Positions 1-12,900 of a DNA stretch of 64,000 nt are shown piece after piece (positions within the stretch are counted from its first letter, which is position 1; each line of letters opens with the position of its first letter). Under the pieces are notes generated by a model. It had not been told where the DNA came from, did not search any database, and saw only the letters and a program-made list of their open reading frames with translations. The stretch comes from Acanthaster planci (lineage: Eukaryota > Echinodermata > Asteroidea > Valvatida > Acanthasteridae): positions 182,268 through 246,267 of the forward strand of contig NW_019091637.1 in NCBI RefSeq assembly GCF_001949145.1, written 5' to 3'. The position numbers were made by a program, and so were the translations under genes.

Positions 1-517
1 CCCCCCAATTGAAATTGTGGGCGTCCCCCACTTCTGCTGCCAGTGACTCCTGTCATATAATTCTGCTCCATGAGATTGACTTTATTTGAAATTACCTGTA
101 AAATCTTGTGTCAAGGCTGTCAAGAAAACAGTGTCACTTAGGCCCCCCCCAATACTTCTGCTTCCGGTTTCCCGACTGACCCTGATTTTTTATCGACAAG
201 TTAGAAAAATAAATTTTAAAAAAATGCTTTAATGAAAAGAAATTAAAAATAAATGCCAATGTCATTTCTGTCTTTACAAATAACCCCTGAATCACCTTTT
301 TCACGTTAAATGTTCTCCTTCTTACATTTGCAACTATTGAAAAGAAAGTTCCATTATTTTCACGAGTTCCCTTTGTGTTTTGCTGTCACAGTGGTGAAAA
401 CATGTGTGCAAAGCTCAATACATTAAAGCAATATGCTGTGCCAGTTCCTGTCGCGCCACACCCACATGCAAAGAACGCGGAATAGAAATGTGGCAACTAG
501 TTATACTCATGGTGTCG

Positions 518-680
518 GTACACTGTAGAGTACCGAAGTGTGATGTCACTGTGAACCAGAAAGTGCAGTGCAAACGAATGGAGTATGTGCGCATTGGTTC
601 ACGCGCTGGTTCTCGCGCTTATGCCTTTTACACACTAATTGTGTGCGTGACGTAGCCACTCCGGTACTCTATAGGTGTAC
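518..680. mobile_element. Small TIR element (MITE-like), unclassified
   Basis: The left arm from 518 starts GTACACTGTAGAGTACCG and continues AAGTGTGATGTCAC. The reverse complement of the right arm ending at 680 starts GTACACCTATAGAGTACCG and continues GAGTGGCTACGTCAC. The ~33-bp inverted arms differ by a few substitutions and one or two indels. The interior is CpG-richer than the neighbourhood and has no coding capacity I trust. No clean target-site duplication is visible. Confidence 0.6.
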
Positions 681-2367
681 GTCAAAAAACTTTTGAGGTT
701 GTTTTGCTCATACTTGATGCAAGCGTGCTTCTGCAAAATTTCCTGCCGTGCCACAATTTTTATCGCCCGCACGTCTGGATTCATCAAAGATGCTTACCAT
801 GCGATACACGGACATTGTTGGTAAGTTTGTTCCCGTCGTGATTACCATACTAGCATTGTGCATAGTGGTGTAAATTGTCCATAATTCTTAAAAATTATCA
901 ACTGTAGAAATGTTTACAGAGATTAAGCCAAGTTAAGTCATCCCTTTTGAGGCAATGTTTGGCAGCTTTCATTCCAATTAATGTCACTGAATCAGCACAA
1001 AAAAACTTACCCGCCCTCCAAAAAAATCCGACCTACTGACCCTATTTTTGAGAGGTATCAGAAGCGGAACTTTTTTTTTGCCTATATGTACATATAGGCC
1101 TACTTCTAATTTTTGTTGTATATCCCATTAATAATCTTAGAAACTTCAAACTTAATTATTGGAGCTTGGCTCAGATGCGGATTGCTGTTTGTTTGAAAAA
1201 TGCAAGTTTCATTCAATTGGGTTTTGCTTGATATGGAAAAACCCCACAGAGTTAACAGAGAAAATATCCTGCAGTGATTAATTTGGGGGATACATTTCAT
1301 CTACATACAATGAAAACAACGTACTCAAAAACTTTAATCGTCAGGGGAAAAAGTAAAATATGAAATGGTTTGAAAGTACGCAACTCCAGCTGATAAATTT
1401 AATTTGAATAGAATTACCAGCAGCAGACTTTCGGTGAGGATGGGGAAGTTCAAGAGTGAAGCCTCAAGACAGGTGTCCAGGCAAATGAGAGCACTGTGCT
1501 GCCAATAACAGGACCTTGCCACTTTGTAACATGATCTGTCCAGGCCACTGGTCAAAAATTCTCCAGTGGTGGAGGCCTTCGTCCATGGACTGACCTACAA
1601 AAGGTGTCAAATCTGTCATGAGGCCTGGGGCTGTTTTGATACTCAAAACTCCTTGGATGAAGCTGATATCAAACTGGAGAGGGTGGACAGACCTGTGCTG
1701 AACAGCAAACAGTGAGCTGTTTATTGGAACAGACCTCCTACCAGCCTATATTGGGGCAGATGCATGCCAGGAGGTCACTGCATGGTACATGTACAGTGTA
1801 GCTATAGTTTTATCAGATGAAGGATTAACATGTACACATATAGAACAGTGCAGAAATGACCTTCAAAACACAAGAACACTCAGATTTTATTTATAAATGA
1901 ATTTCTTAAATAACACAATGTTAAGCGGTGGGGGAGGGGGGAATTCTCACTCTTTTTAGCATTCATGACAGAACATTTCTGTCCCCATTTCTGTAAGACA
2001 GTTACAATAAGGAATTTGACTTGAATCTAGAGACACGTACACATGTATAATATGTATCTTCAAGTTGAATGATACAAAATACACTGTACATGTGCATACT
2101 GAATATTAAACTAGGCAAGGTTGGAAAAAAAACATGAACTGAGGGCTAATAAATCTAGGTAGGGAATATATGTGGCAGAGGCATCTGAACACAGCCGTAT
2201 TTTATTTTTTATGCATAGCCACAAAATTTGCCAACCCCTTTAAATCTGTAAGATGAGGCAAATCCTTGTACAATAGGGAAGATGCTGTCAGCCCAAAACA
2301 TGCATTTTGAAGCAGCATTCCAATGCAAAGAGATCCTAATCAGAAAAGTAGACTAGATAACGCTTAC
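681..2367. other. Non-coding stretch, no gene seen
   Basis: Short chance open frames only. The phrase ACTGACCCTATTTTT at about 1034-1048 resembles GACTGACCCTGATTTTT near 174-190, suggesting two fragments of one dispersed repeat. A run of G near 1926-1940 and several TACATGTA words are present. Since 2368-2844 is an exon on the minus strand, this may be its downstream intron. Confidence 0.5.
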
Positions 2368-2844
2368 TTGCTATATCTCCATCATCCATGTCCTCATCCT
2401 CCTCGCTGACACTGTTCTCAATCCAGCTATCAGTGCTCCCCAGGGACCCACTGGTCCCCAGAGTCCGATCCAGGCCCAGCTTCCTGGCCCGGGGGAATCG
2501 GGGAAGCCAGACATCGTCTAAGTCCTCAGGGGCTCCAGCCCTCGGCTGGGACTTGATCTCTGGTGTCCGGCAGCGTAGGCTTCCGTTTGTTGGGGATGAT
2601 GGCTCTAGCCCCAGGTTGGAGTTGCTGAAGCCGCTATCCTGCTCCTCCGGGGAGATCAAGCTATCTGAGAGCTGCCGGATGTTCCCTGGCCGCCCTGACG
2701 GAAAGGTGGTCCGCTCCTCCAAGATAGAGTCCTCCGATCCGCCAAGGGAGGCGATGGAGCGAGTACGGTTGGAGCAGGAGGAGTCGGAGGAATCCATACG
2801 GATCTGGCGGATAAGGGAAGCTTGCTCCATGGCCTCACCTGAAC
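2368..2844 (-). CDS. Ser/acid-rich coding exon of an unidentified protein
   Basis: A 477-nt open exon lies between the acceptor ctattgttccag|GTTCAG and the donor GATATAGCAA|GTAAGCG. It reads (S)GEAMEQASLIRQIRMDSS, then DSSCSNRTRSIASLGGSEDS, a middle with SLISPEEQDSGFSNSN, then DDVWLPRFPRARKLGLDR, and a very acidic end NSVSEEDEDMDDGDIA. The bases are clearly GC-richer than their surroundings, as expected for coding DNA. Both ends are phase 1 and the length divides by three, so the exon could be skipped without a frameshift. The ATG at 2830-2828 sits in gaggccATGG, a near-ideal Kozak context, so it may instead be the first coding exon with the splice in the 5' UTR. The residue pattern suggests a disordered, phosphorylatable segment such as found in cytoplasmic scaffold proteins. 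I do not recognise the family. The antisense open frame over the same bases is read as a shadow. Confidence 0.7.
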
Positions 2845-5800
2845 CTGGAACAATAGACCATATGAAGATAAGATTGATCAGGTTTTTTAGCCAGTACAGT
2901 GTAATTCAAACCTTTTATTACTGATGTCCACATCTTGCCAACACCAGCAATTTCTTCCGGTTCAATACACCACATTCTTTTATTTTCCAATCCTGCACCA
3001 TGTATCACAGCGGACACAGATGAGGAAATTTGAGGTACAATACGTGTACATGTATGTGAGATCCAAGTTATGTACATGCATATTTTACCGTTATGCTACT
3101 GCAAAATATACACAGCACAGCTTTACTATGGGCTGGGAAACCAAAATTACTGCAAGTATCTCTTTGTGAATTGCTTTTTTCAAGTTCAGAATGGTCAAAA
3201 TTAGGAAGGAATAAATATTTTAACATGAAGTATTTTTATCTATCAGATTTTCATTTCATGAGTAGCAGATTGGGCCTGAGATCTTTAAAAATAAAATTTG
3301 CCAGGCGTCAAAAATATCAAGTGTTATTACATGTACATACCACGTATGTACATGTACAGTAGCTCTTTTTGAATGAATAGATACATGTAGGCCTACCGTA
3401 CTTGCAAGTACAAACCTCTTAATGCTTACAGCACAGCGCTATAATTCAAAGAAGTCAAGGATCCAAAATTTCTTTTCCATTAAGATGCATTGTTTTTGAC
3501 ACTAATGGAGACATGCTGAATAAAACATCAGCCCTATACTCTCTTCTTTTCCTACCAACCATTACTGCTGCATAATGTTCTGTCCATTGAAGGTCAAGCC
3601 AATCTGAGGTATGAATCATATTTTTTCACTGTTTTCATGCACAGTCTGTTTGATACAATCACAACACATACCTACATCTTTTACTTAATAACATTTTACT
3701 GTATCCATCCAAATTTATTTGATTCAAATATAAGTATCTTTCCCTTGAGTCTCTCAAAAAAATTTTGTTGCAATAATGACAAGGCACATCAGTGAGTCAC
3801 TTTTTCATCAGAATATGCTTTTGCCATATATAATACTACACCACTATTCCAGTTACCAACTTATGAAGACAACAATTGCATAATACACCTGTATCAGCAT
3901 GTTGGTAAAGCATAAACAATTTCCATCCAGCTGACTGAATGGCCTTAGTCATTTAACAGCAGCTGTTGTGTGTGGCTTTTGGGGGTACATGTAAGACTAC
4001 ATTGATTACCTGCTGCATTTCTTAGTACTGTTTTCAATACAACAAAGAAAAACTTCTCAAATCCAGTTCACTGTGTACTCTGCCAGGAATGGCAATATCT
4101 AAGAAAATTGGTATTCACGTACAGAAATTCTATGTACATGTATATCTTCACATACTGACTGCAACTTTGACCATGGTGCTTACAGCAGTCAGGCAAGAGC
4201 CAAGTGTCTGCCAGAAGTGGAGGTTCAAGGAGACAGTGGTGATACGAATCATTAACTTCAGAGTGTGACAAGGCAGGGATCTATATATACATGTGGCTCC
4301 TTGATATTGTGGTCAAGGTCATTGATTGTATCTTATTAAGAAAACATCTTCAGACAGGAGACAGCTCTATGGAAGCTGTTGCTTTGATTAGGTACGGTAC
4401 CTAAATTGGATGAGAGAGGATAGACACAAGCCTTAAAATGAAACACAAAACTGACGGGTAGCTATGTTGGATTGGATATACAGGGTACGACAACTAGGCC
4501 AAAATCTGATGGGAAAGGATCATGCTACATTGCTAAGCAAAATTAGCCATATGTCATTAGAACTCCACATCAAGTATGGTACTCATTCCACTGATGACCA
4601 TACTATGCATATCATCACAGAATTCTTGCTGGAAATTAATCCTGATAATTAAGCTTGATGGCACGTTAACTATACGTACAGGTATGTTAGTAGGTGTGAC
4701 TGGTTTATTAACTGTAGTTGGTTGAACATTACACAAAACATCACAAATGGCTGTGGTAGGGCCTACAAATACCGGTAATAAAACAAATGAGATTACTCTT
4801 GTTAGCACAGAACAATTTAAATAAAGTCAAAATAAAGTGAAAGGTGACCGGGCAACAAATAGAAGAGGAGAAAAATGAACTTACAATGATGTCACCCTTG
4901 AAAAATATAATAAATGAAAGGCAATCTCCAAGATCAGTCATTACTCTGAATGAAAAAGTCCTTACTGTATATCAATTAAACAAAAAGAGCACATTTTCAT
5001 GAATACTTAGATGACTTTTCTATCATTGTGAATAAATAACTTAACAATTTATGGGTTTTTTTTTTTAAATTTTATTTAAGGAGAGATGAGGAAATTCAAA
5101 CATTTTTGGTGTTGTGGTGCTCTGTGTCTAGTACCCCCAATTTTCAAGATGTACGGGCAATTCAGCATCCACGGACAACCCAGGCAAAAAGAAAAATTCT
5201 AACGGGCTTGAGGGGACTTTGAAAATTTTTGCTAATCTTTAGAAAAACACTGTATATCAGGGAGAATTGAACTCCTACATGTACATGAAGCTCAATGACC
5301 TGTACACATGCAATTGCAGATCCACAATTGCAGACGTCACTCTTTCCTTCAGAGAATCGCTGGAAGGTTGGCCTCTTTATACTTTGCATCTTAATATTCA
5401 AAAGAGACTTATCAACTTCTGAGGAAACTTCCTGAAAATTGTGCACAACATTCCATATTTTGAAGAAAGAATGTTCACATTTAAGTAGCAATTTTCTGCA
5501 GGAGAAGACCAGAAGATTTTTATTTGGCCATAGGGTGATGCAAGTACGATACTCAGTGCAATTATCAGTCTGACTACTTTGTTATTTTATTCAAAAGTAG
5601 TACGTGTATACTTGAAGTTTCCAATGTCACTTAGACATGGAATGTAAAGGACTCTTCAAGAGTCCATTATGCAAATGGCTGATGCATCTTGCATGGTTAT
5701 GTCATTTGGACAAAGCGGTCCAATGATCGCAAACTGTAATTAGCCAAGCAGCGACCTTTGGTAACAACCAGCAAAGAAACTGATGAAGAACCCATCTATG

Positions 5801-8800
5801 AAAGAAATTAACTTGAAGTTTGGAGGGCCAGATGATGTTTGTCCTCCCAACAGAATATTTCTCTTCTCCAGAAGGGGGCTCACTAAGGTCCACCACTTCT
5901 TGCTAGGTACTGCAATTGTAAAGTTGGTAATGAATCATGTTACCATCAGAGCCTCAAGGTCAAAGCAGATGCTGGTTATGGCAAACTGATGACCTTGTGC
6001 CTTGAAGGACTAGTGTGGATGGGTACAGTGTTGAATTAAAGATCCCTAATAACTGCACATAATTACGTTTACAAGTAGAAAATATACATGTATCTCAAAA
6101 GGGCACTTTATGGCAATATCAAGACATGTTCAATGCATTATGATATATCTGCATAACACTCACAAAATATCAAAATTCATATCACATATAAAAAAAGTTT
6201 CTTTTCTTTTTTCTTTTTTTAAATAAGAAAGCACCTCAGTTGTTGGGGGATCTGAACAGGCCAAAAGTCTTTGAAATCTTTCAGAATGTTCTTCAAAGGG
6301 TTCAAGCTACTTTACACTCATGAATGCCTATTCAAATAATCCTTCAAATAAATTAAAAATAACAAGACTACAAACAAATATTGTGCTATTAGTTGGTTCC
6401 TCTTAACAGGAACTGGTTGATCTCTCCATGGCCTGACATTTCCCATTTTATATACATTTTATATATTAAGTTTTAGCACTGATTAGAAATTTTCCATTTT
6501 GTATGACAAAACATGTCCCACAGTCACACTAAATTCATGAAAGGTGCAATGTACATGACTGTCTGTCACTTTGGTATGTAATTCTACTCAATTAAAGTGG
6601 GACTTTTCCTTGTACTGCTGAAGAATAATTTCAACACAAAATCCAGTAGAGCGATTCTCTTTTTAATGACTTTATTGAACAGGATGCAGTTGAATTCCCA
6701 CGATGACTTCTTTGCAAACTATCTCAACAGCAAATATAGTCCAGATAACATCTATGGAGAATCTCTAGATTTATAGAAGCTTTAATTTAACCTGGAAGCT
6801 AGTCAAATAATCAGGTTTACACGGTTCATTTTAATAAATCCTCTGCTATACCTCACCATTTTGTCATTATACACCTGCCTAAACATCAAGCTCATCAAGC
6901 ATTCCTTTCAGCAAGACCTAATTCTGACCATCAGGCAAGCAGCTGATGAAGCAATTGCGAATGCAGTCTGCATTTTCTCATGTTCGATATTCTCCCACCC
7001 CCCAACCACATCTACCCATTCTTGCAGCACTATAAAGACACTGTTTCAACTTAATTTGACCAACCGATCGCCAATTCATCAAGTTTTGTTATTAGAGTGC
7101 CAGGGCTGCGCAGAGGCACGAGCTCCCCAAAGGCCAAGGGTAAACATGAGGTCCTCATACCCGAGAAGTGACCAATCTGCCATGGATCGAGGCAGCAACC
7201 TGATGGGAGGGTGGGAAACTGTGTACTCAAAACTCAAAGGCCACAATCAAGGGGGACTCCAGGTTTTTGATCTAATTTTACTTGATCCAAATGGGAGGAG
7301 AGAACTATATTGAAAGGGAGAAGTGGGGTGCATAGAAGATGATGACTTGGAAAAACACAGTGACCCTCAGAGAAAACCAGTGTTAAGGTACTTACAAGTA
7401 CATAAATGATAGCATACATATACATGTAACCTTCTTAGTATTTCATCCTTCAACTGGACTTGATTTACAGAAATGTTAGTCCCCCCATAACCATTCAAAA
7501 TAAACTTACATGTACTTTTCACAAGTTTGGCTCCACAGAAAGTGTTTCCTCATACATGGAAACTTGTACATGCATTTATCAGTAAGCAGTAGTACAGATG
7601 GATCTGTTTTCAAGTAATCTGAGATGATCCTGTGAGATCAAGGTCTACATCTGGATCAATTTAGCCTTTATCTGAGATGTGTAGAAAGACCGGGAAAATT
7701 AGCTAAGGGTTCCTTGAATCAGAAGAGTCCAGCTACTCGGTAATGTGGAGACAGACAGGGCCAATACATGCACAAATAAGCCCTAATTTTCTTATATAAT
7801 AAAACATCTGCTCTGTGTATGCTGTCAAAGCATGGGTCTCAGTATGATATTGCACACTGGACACATGCTTATTATCTTAGAGCAATAAAATTATGTTCAT
7901 TTCTTTTGTGGCTCCTTCTGGGGACAAGGCACTGAATGTCATGTGACTTGCATGGCCTGGATGACTCTCACACGAGGACAGTGGTTACACGTATATACAC
8001 ATAGACAAAAATAGTAGGCCCCATCACTCAGCTGTGTTTGCACATTTCATTATTCAAGTTTTCAAAAAGACCTAATAAATGGCATATTTTCATGGGGTGG
8101 CATTGGAAGTAGAAAATCCTTGAACTGTAGAAATATTTGTGAAATATTCATAACATCTTTAACAAAAAAGGACATACATGTACAACAGTCACCAATATGT
8201 AGGACCAAAATAATGAGTTAACTTTTCCAGTCCTTATGCAAGACAGTAAATAGACAACATGGAAAATAGAGTTGCCTTTATTCTCCATAAAAGAAACAAT
8301 TTTTTTGTGGACTGATATCAAGTTACATTTAATTCCTTCAAAAGCTACTACTGAAGTCCATCCTGCATCACTCATCAGGTGCTTAGTCTTGCCTGGGAAA
8401 GACAAGGATGTGTAGTTTGTTGCCAGCTAGTCCAAGAACATGTAGGCATACATGCATCAAATGATGATGAGGTTTGTACATTGCTCTAAGAAAAAAAAAT
8501 TGACTGAAGGACAAACCATTCTTCTACTTGTCAAAATTACACACGTACGTAAATTTAAGGTCACAACCACCAAAATGCACCCCTGATGAAAATAATGTTT
8601 TTATGGGACAAGAACAGCAACGGTGAGTCTGGGATATTTCAAGACAGATATAGCATTTGTTTCTCTGTCCATGTTTATTTTCTCATTTTTATTTATCTGT
8701 TTATTTATTTTTTAGGGGGAGCAGATTTTTGAAATAAATTTTGGAGAGGAAGCATTTTGTGGCTGAAGAGGTCATTTTGAATATGTGGTGTGTATGGGTG

Positions 8801-9920
8801 GGTGGAGGAGTAAATGCATACTATTACTTGTACATTAAGGAAAAACCTGTAGATGTGTGCCCGAACGTATATATGTTACAGCTGTAAATAGCTGAAATAC
8901 ATGTATCTCAAACAAACAGGACTTTCCCTCTTTTAATGCTTGTCTTTGAATAGCCCTTTGTAAATAAGCAAGTAAAATTTCAAGGTAATGGAGAAATCAC
9001 TGAGTAATTACAACATATTATCAAATAGCTACTTGTGAACAATTGAAAGCAATGATAGAAAGCGGACTGGACAATTCCTGGACCGTGCAGAACATCCTGC
9101 AGTCTCACTTATGGATATGAATGTTTCAGTTCACTAAGAATGGTGTGGAAACTGTGTATCCTTCACCCAATCAAAGTGCACATGCCATCCTCTTCACACT
9201 TGAACATGTGGATCAACGTTTGATTTGATTAGGATGTCACAAGGCCTGTGTCTACACAGCTGTGACGAAAATAAAGAAAAAAGCTGTACAAATGCACAGA
9301 TGCATGTCGATAGCTCTTTCATATTTTGGTTATTTGACTGGGATTTTTATTTGATTCTGTTTTAAACAACATTTACCGGCAAAAACTAAACAAGACTCAC
9401 TTGGTAGTTAAAATTTGACATTAAATTCAACACACCTCTCTAGAGATGATAATGTGCAATTTACACCAGTAAAATTCCATATTCCTCTCCAGAGGGCAGT
9501 ATAGATCTTTACATATAGTGACAGTATACGTGTGATTGGATGTAAACTGTGGTAAATGATGGATTGATTGAGTGAACCATTGTGTTGATTGTACTATAGG
9601 GCAAAATAACCAACTACCTGTACATGTAACCTACCAATCAGCAACAAATAACTGTGCATGCAATTATTCGAGTTAATTGAGGGGCGGATCCAGGAAACGA
9701 TCATAAAATGTTATACATGACAAACAATGTTTACAATGGTATTACTGCACTTTAGTTATGATTTGTTTTTATTTTCTCCATTCTGTCATTTTTTTGTCTC
9801 AGAGTGGGGGGGTCCATGCCTGTAATTGCCAAAAGCTTGCAAATCCACAATATGTGTACGTTTGTATATTTCCCCCACTCTGAAAGAGATTTGGACATTA
9901 TGCTAAGAAAGGTTTTGCTC

Positions 9921-9970
9921 ATTAATAAAGTACTTCATTATTAATTGGCAATTAATTGTGCATTAATTGA
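9921..9970. promoter_or_regulatory. Cluster of homeodomain-type TAAT motifs (possible)
   Basis: Within 50 bases there are ATTAATAAAG, CATTATTAATTGG, CAATTAATTGTG and CATTAATTGAC. TTAATTG/CAATTAA words are typical homeodomain binding cores. In AT-rich DNA such clusters also arise by chance, so the regulatory reading is weak. Confidence 0.2.
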
Positions 9971-12900
9971 CTTGCTGCACTTATGGGGTATGCACAATCA
10001 TGCTTACTTCTTAACTACCCGATGCTGAACAAGGCAAAAGAAAAAAAATCTGCTTCCCATTGCACGGCACCTGAAAACAGGGAAGGTAAGAATTAAAGGG
10101 ATTTTGGTCAATTTGTTTTTTTGCAGCTACATGTAAATGTTAACTGGTTAAAAGTAACGACAAGAGAGGTCATGTAGCATTTGTCCCACATAATATGAAC
10201 AACACCTTAAAGGGTACTATAGTTGCTTGTATAAAGAAGTGCATGAAAAGTCTTTGCACCACATTCAAAGAAACATAGACACTTTTGTTGGTTTATTTCC
10301 AATTTCACATTTTCCCCAAGTTTTCCCCAAAGATTGTCAAAATATGGATGGTAACAACACAGGAGCAAAAGTTTTTCTTTTCAGCGCAGATAAATTAACA
10401 AAGCTCATTTGATAGTTGGTGGAGTCATGTATAAATACTCTAAAGTCAAGTACCAGTACATACTTACATGTAGACATTCATGCCCGTAATTCTGCAATAA
10501 TTGAATTTTGTCTTATTTGATCAGTCGTAGAGGCTGTCTTATTTTGTTGCATATTTCTTTTCCATTTATCAAAAAAACTGCGAAATTGAAGCCTCTTATA
10601 TATTTTTCTTTTTTTTCCTTTTTAAGTTTTTAATTGTTATACAATACTTGGTAATTTTTGCTACTTTGATTTTTAATTTGTTAATTTTAAATGTTTTTAT
10701 GATTGTAAACACTGAGTATTTCAGCAAAAACCTGTGACTGCCAATCCACTGTCTTTTTATGATAAACCAGAATAAAAATAATACAGATGTCGGAATAGCA
10801 TGAAAATATTTTCATAAAATTTGTACAAGCAAAAACAAGTCCAAAACCAATGTTTCAACCTACATGTACTGGTACACGTGCACAAACTGCTTGTATTTTC
10901 TTTCTTTGCAAACAACTGATTTGAAGAGTTTGTCTAATCACAGAAAGGATCAAGGAGCGGCACAACCATTATAGGTACTTTCATGATAAAATTGTGGAAA
11001 CATAGTTTTAAGAGTTACCATACATGTACCTGAATGGTACACATCGTAGGCAATCACACTTTCAGCAACCAACTGCCAACTCGCAAACTGTGTCTTGCAC
11101 TGACTGGTTGCAGTGTCTATGCAGACTGTTTAATTTGGAAAGGAAAAAAACCATCAATAATTGAATACTGTAATATTGCAAAGACAAAGGAGGGCAATTT
11201 AGAGGCACCACATGCATGAATGTGTAAAAGGGTTCTTTTGCTGCAGTATTTCATTCTCTGGTGCCAATAAAAACAGGTATTGATTGAAAGCTTTGTCCAG
11301 TTGAACAGACATACCGCATGGTGGCCTTGAAAAAAAAAGCAATATGGTATGAGCAGAAATACAAGCAAGTAAAAGTACAAGTAAACAACATACATGTATA
11401 TGAAATATTGAAAGGCCTGAAATTTACTCATTGGAGTGTTCTTTGCACACTTGGTGACTGCTATACTATAAAAAAAATGTGGAGCTGGAACAAAACTTGG
11501 AACAGAAGCAGCTGCATCAAAGTTGATGAGAAATCTGAGATTTGGTTTAAATAAGTGCACAGCAACTTAGCATGTCTGATGATATTTATCAAATGTGTGT
11601 GACTGTTACACGTACAGTCAGAGTTTGTCTCCAATAGAAACAAACCAAAGAGTGTTTTTCTCACTGAGATCCCTTTCTCACGGTCTGTAGCAAATGCCAG
11701 GACATCATGTATGGCGCCATGCATCTGCCAAGAGGCGACATCAAGCAAATAAGAATATGCAATTTCCAGGACATTTCACCGGGGCTGAAGTCGAGTCTAT
11801 CACATATCCAGTCACAAGTCCTATTATTTGCAAATCCAGTAGTATGCCCAGTCACAAGAACCAGTAGCAGGTTGAATAAGGCCGAAAAGATGCCTTTCTC
11901 GGGGTTCATTTGATTACACCTAGCTTGTGTCTTGGCCTAACACTAGATTTGTAAGGGATGTGGAGGTACATGTACTTGCACTTGACAGGGACTTGTGATG
12001 GACTCATCTACAGTCCTAAATGTGCCTACATGTAGTTGTAGTAGACTAATCCAGGGAGACAGCATCACTGCGCCAGGCCGACGGCACCACAATAATATGT
12101 GTAGGCCTACCGGTACATTCTAAGACTTGAAGTGTATATGTGTGCAACATTCATCTGCTGGTCAAAGAGGCACATAATGCATGAACAGTGCACCACCTAC
12201 ATGTGATTGAGCAAGGTACCACCACTGTAATAACTTCTACTTGCTACATCATCAGTCTTCCACGGCTAAATCCCTGTTAAAACCAACCCATCATGAGCCA
12301 GGAACTCTTGTTTATGAAGCAGCAGCAGCATAAATGAGGGGTTATTTCATTTTTCATTTCATTTCATTTACTGTCGACAATTGGAAATATACTGTCGAAA
12401 TTCATGCTGCATAAATTGCATAAATTATCCACAATTAAAAGGAATAACAGTAACAAATTAAAAAAATAAGAGCCACATTACATGAAGGTTAAAATATCGC
12501 TATCCAATTAACATAATGAAAAGAAAAAATATATACGCACATATTTATATACAGGTTAGAAAGACATGTAGGAAGGAAAACTATAAAACTTGATTGGCTC
12601 GACCAGTAACTTGTAAATAAAATGCATGCAACTAGTAATTGAGAACTGTCAGTTGTGTGTGCTAGAGAGAAAAAGCATCATAAGAGTATCAGCAAAGAAC
12701 GATTTCAGCCAGAAAAAGAAAAAAAACTAAAGGAAAAACCAATTTCATTGTGTAAATATATAACACATCCAACAATCATTCAAAAACAGTGTGAGAACTG
12801 TTGATCAGTGTACTTGAGAACACTGTAGAGAGTGAATTGTATCAGATTTGTCTGCAGATACATGTACAACGTATGTACGTGACTTTATCCAGGACAATGT

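Noticed and set aside
2388-2924. 178-codon plus-strand open frame
   Set aside because: It is the antisense of the GC-rich minus-strand exon 2368-2844, whose splice sites, Kozak ATG and residue pattern favour the minus strand.
6861-7313. 150-codon plus-strand open frame
   Set aside because: Composition is not protein-like in the first half, both strands are open in the second half, and no splice or family signal decides for it.
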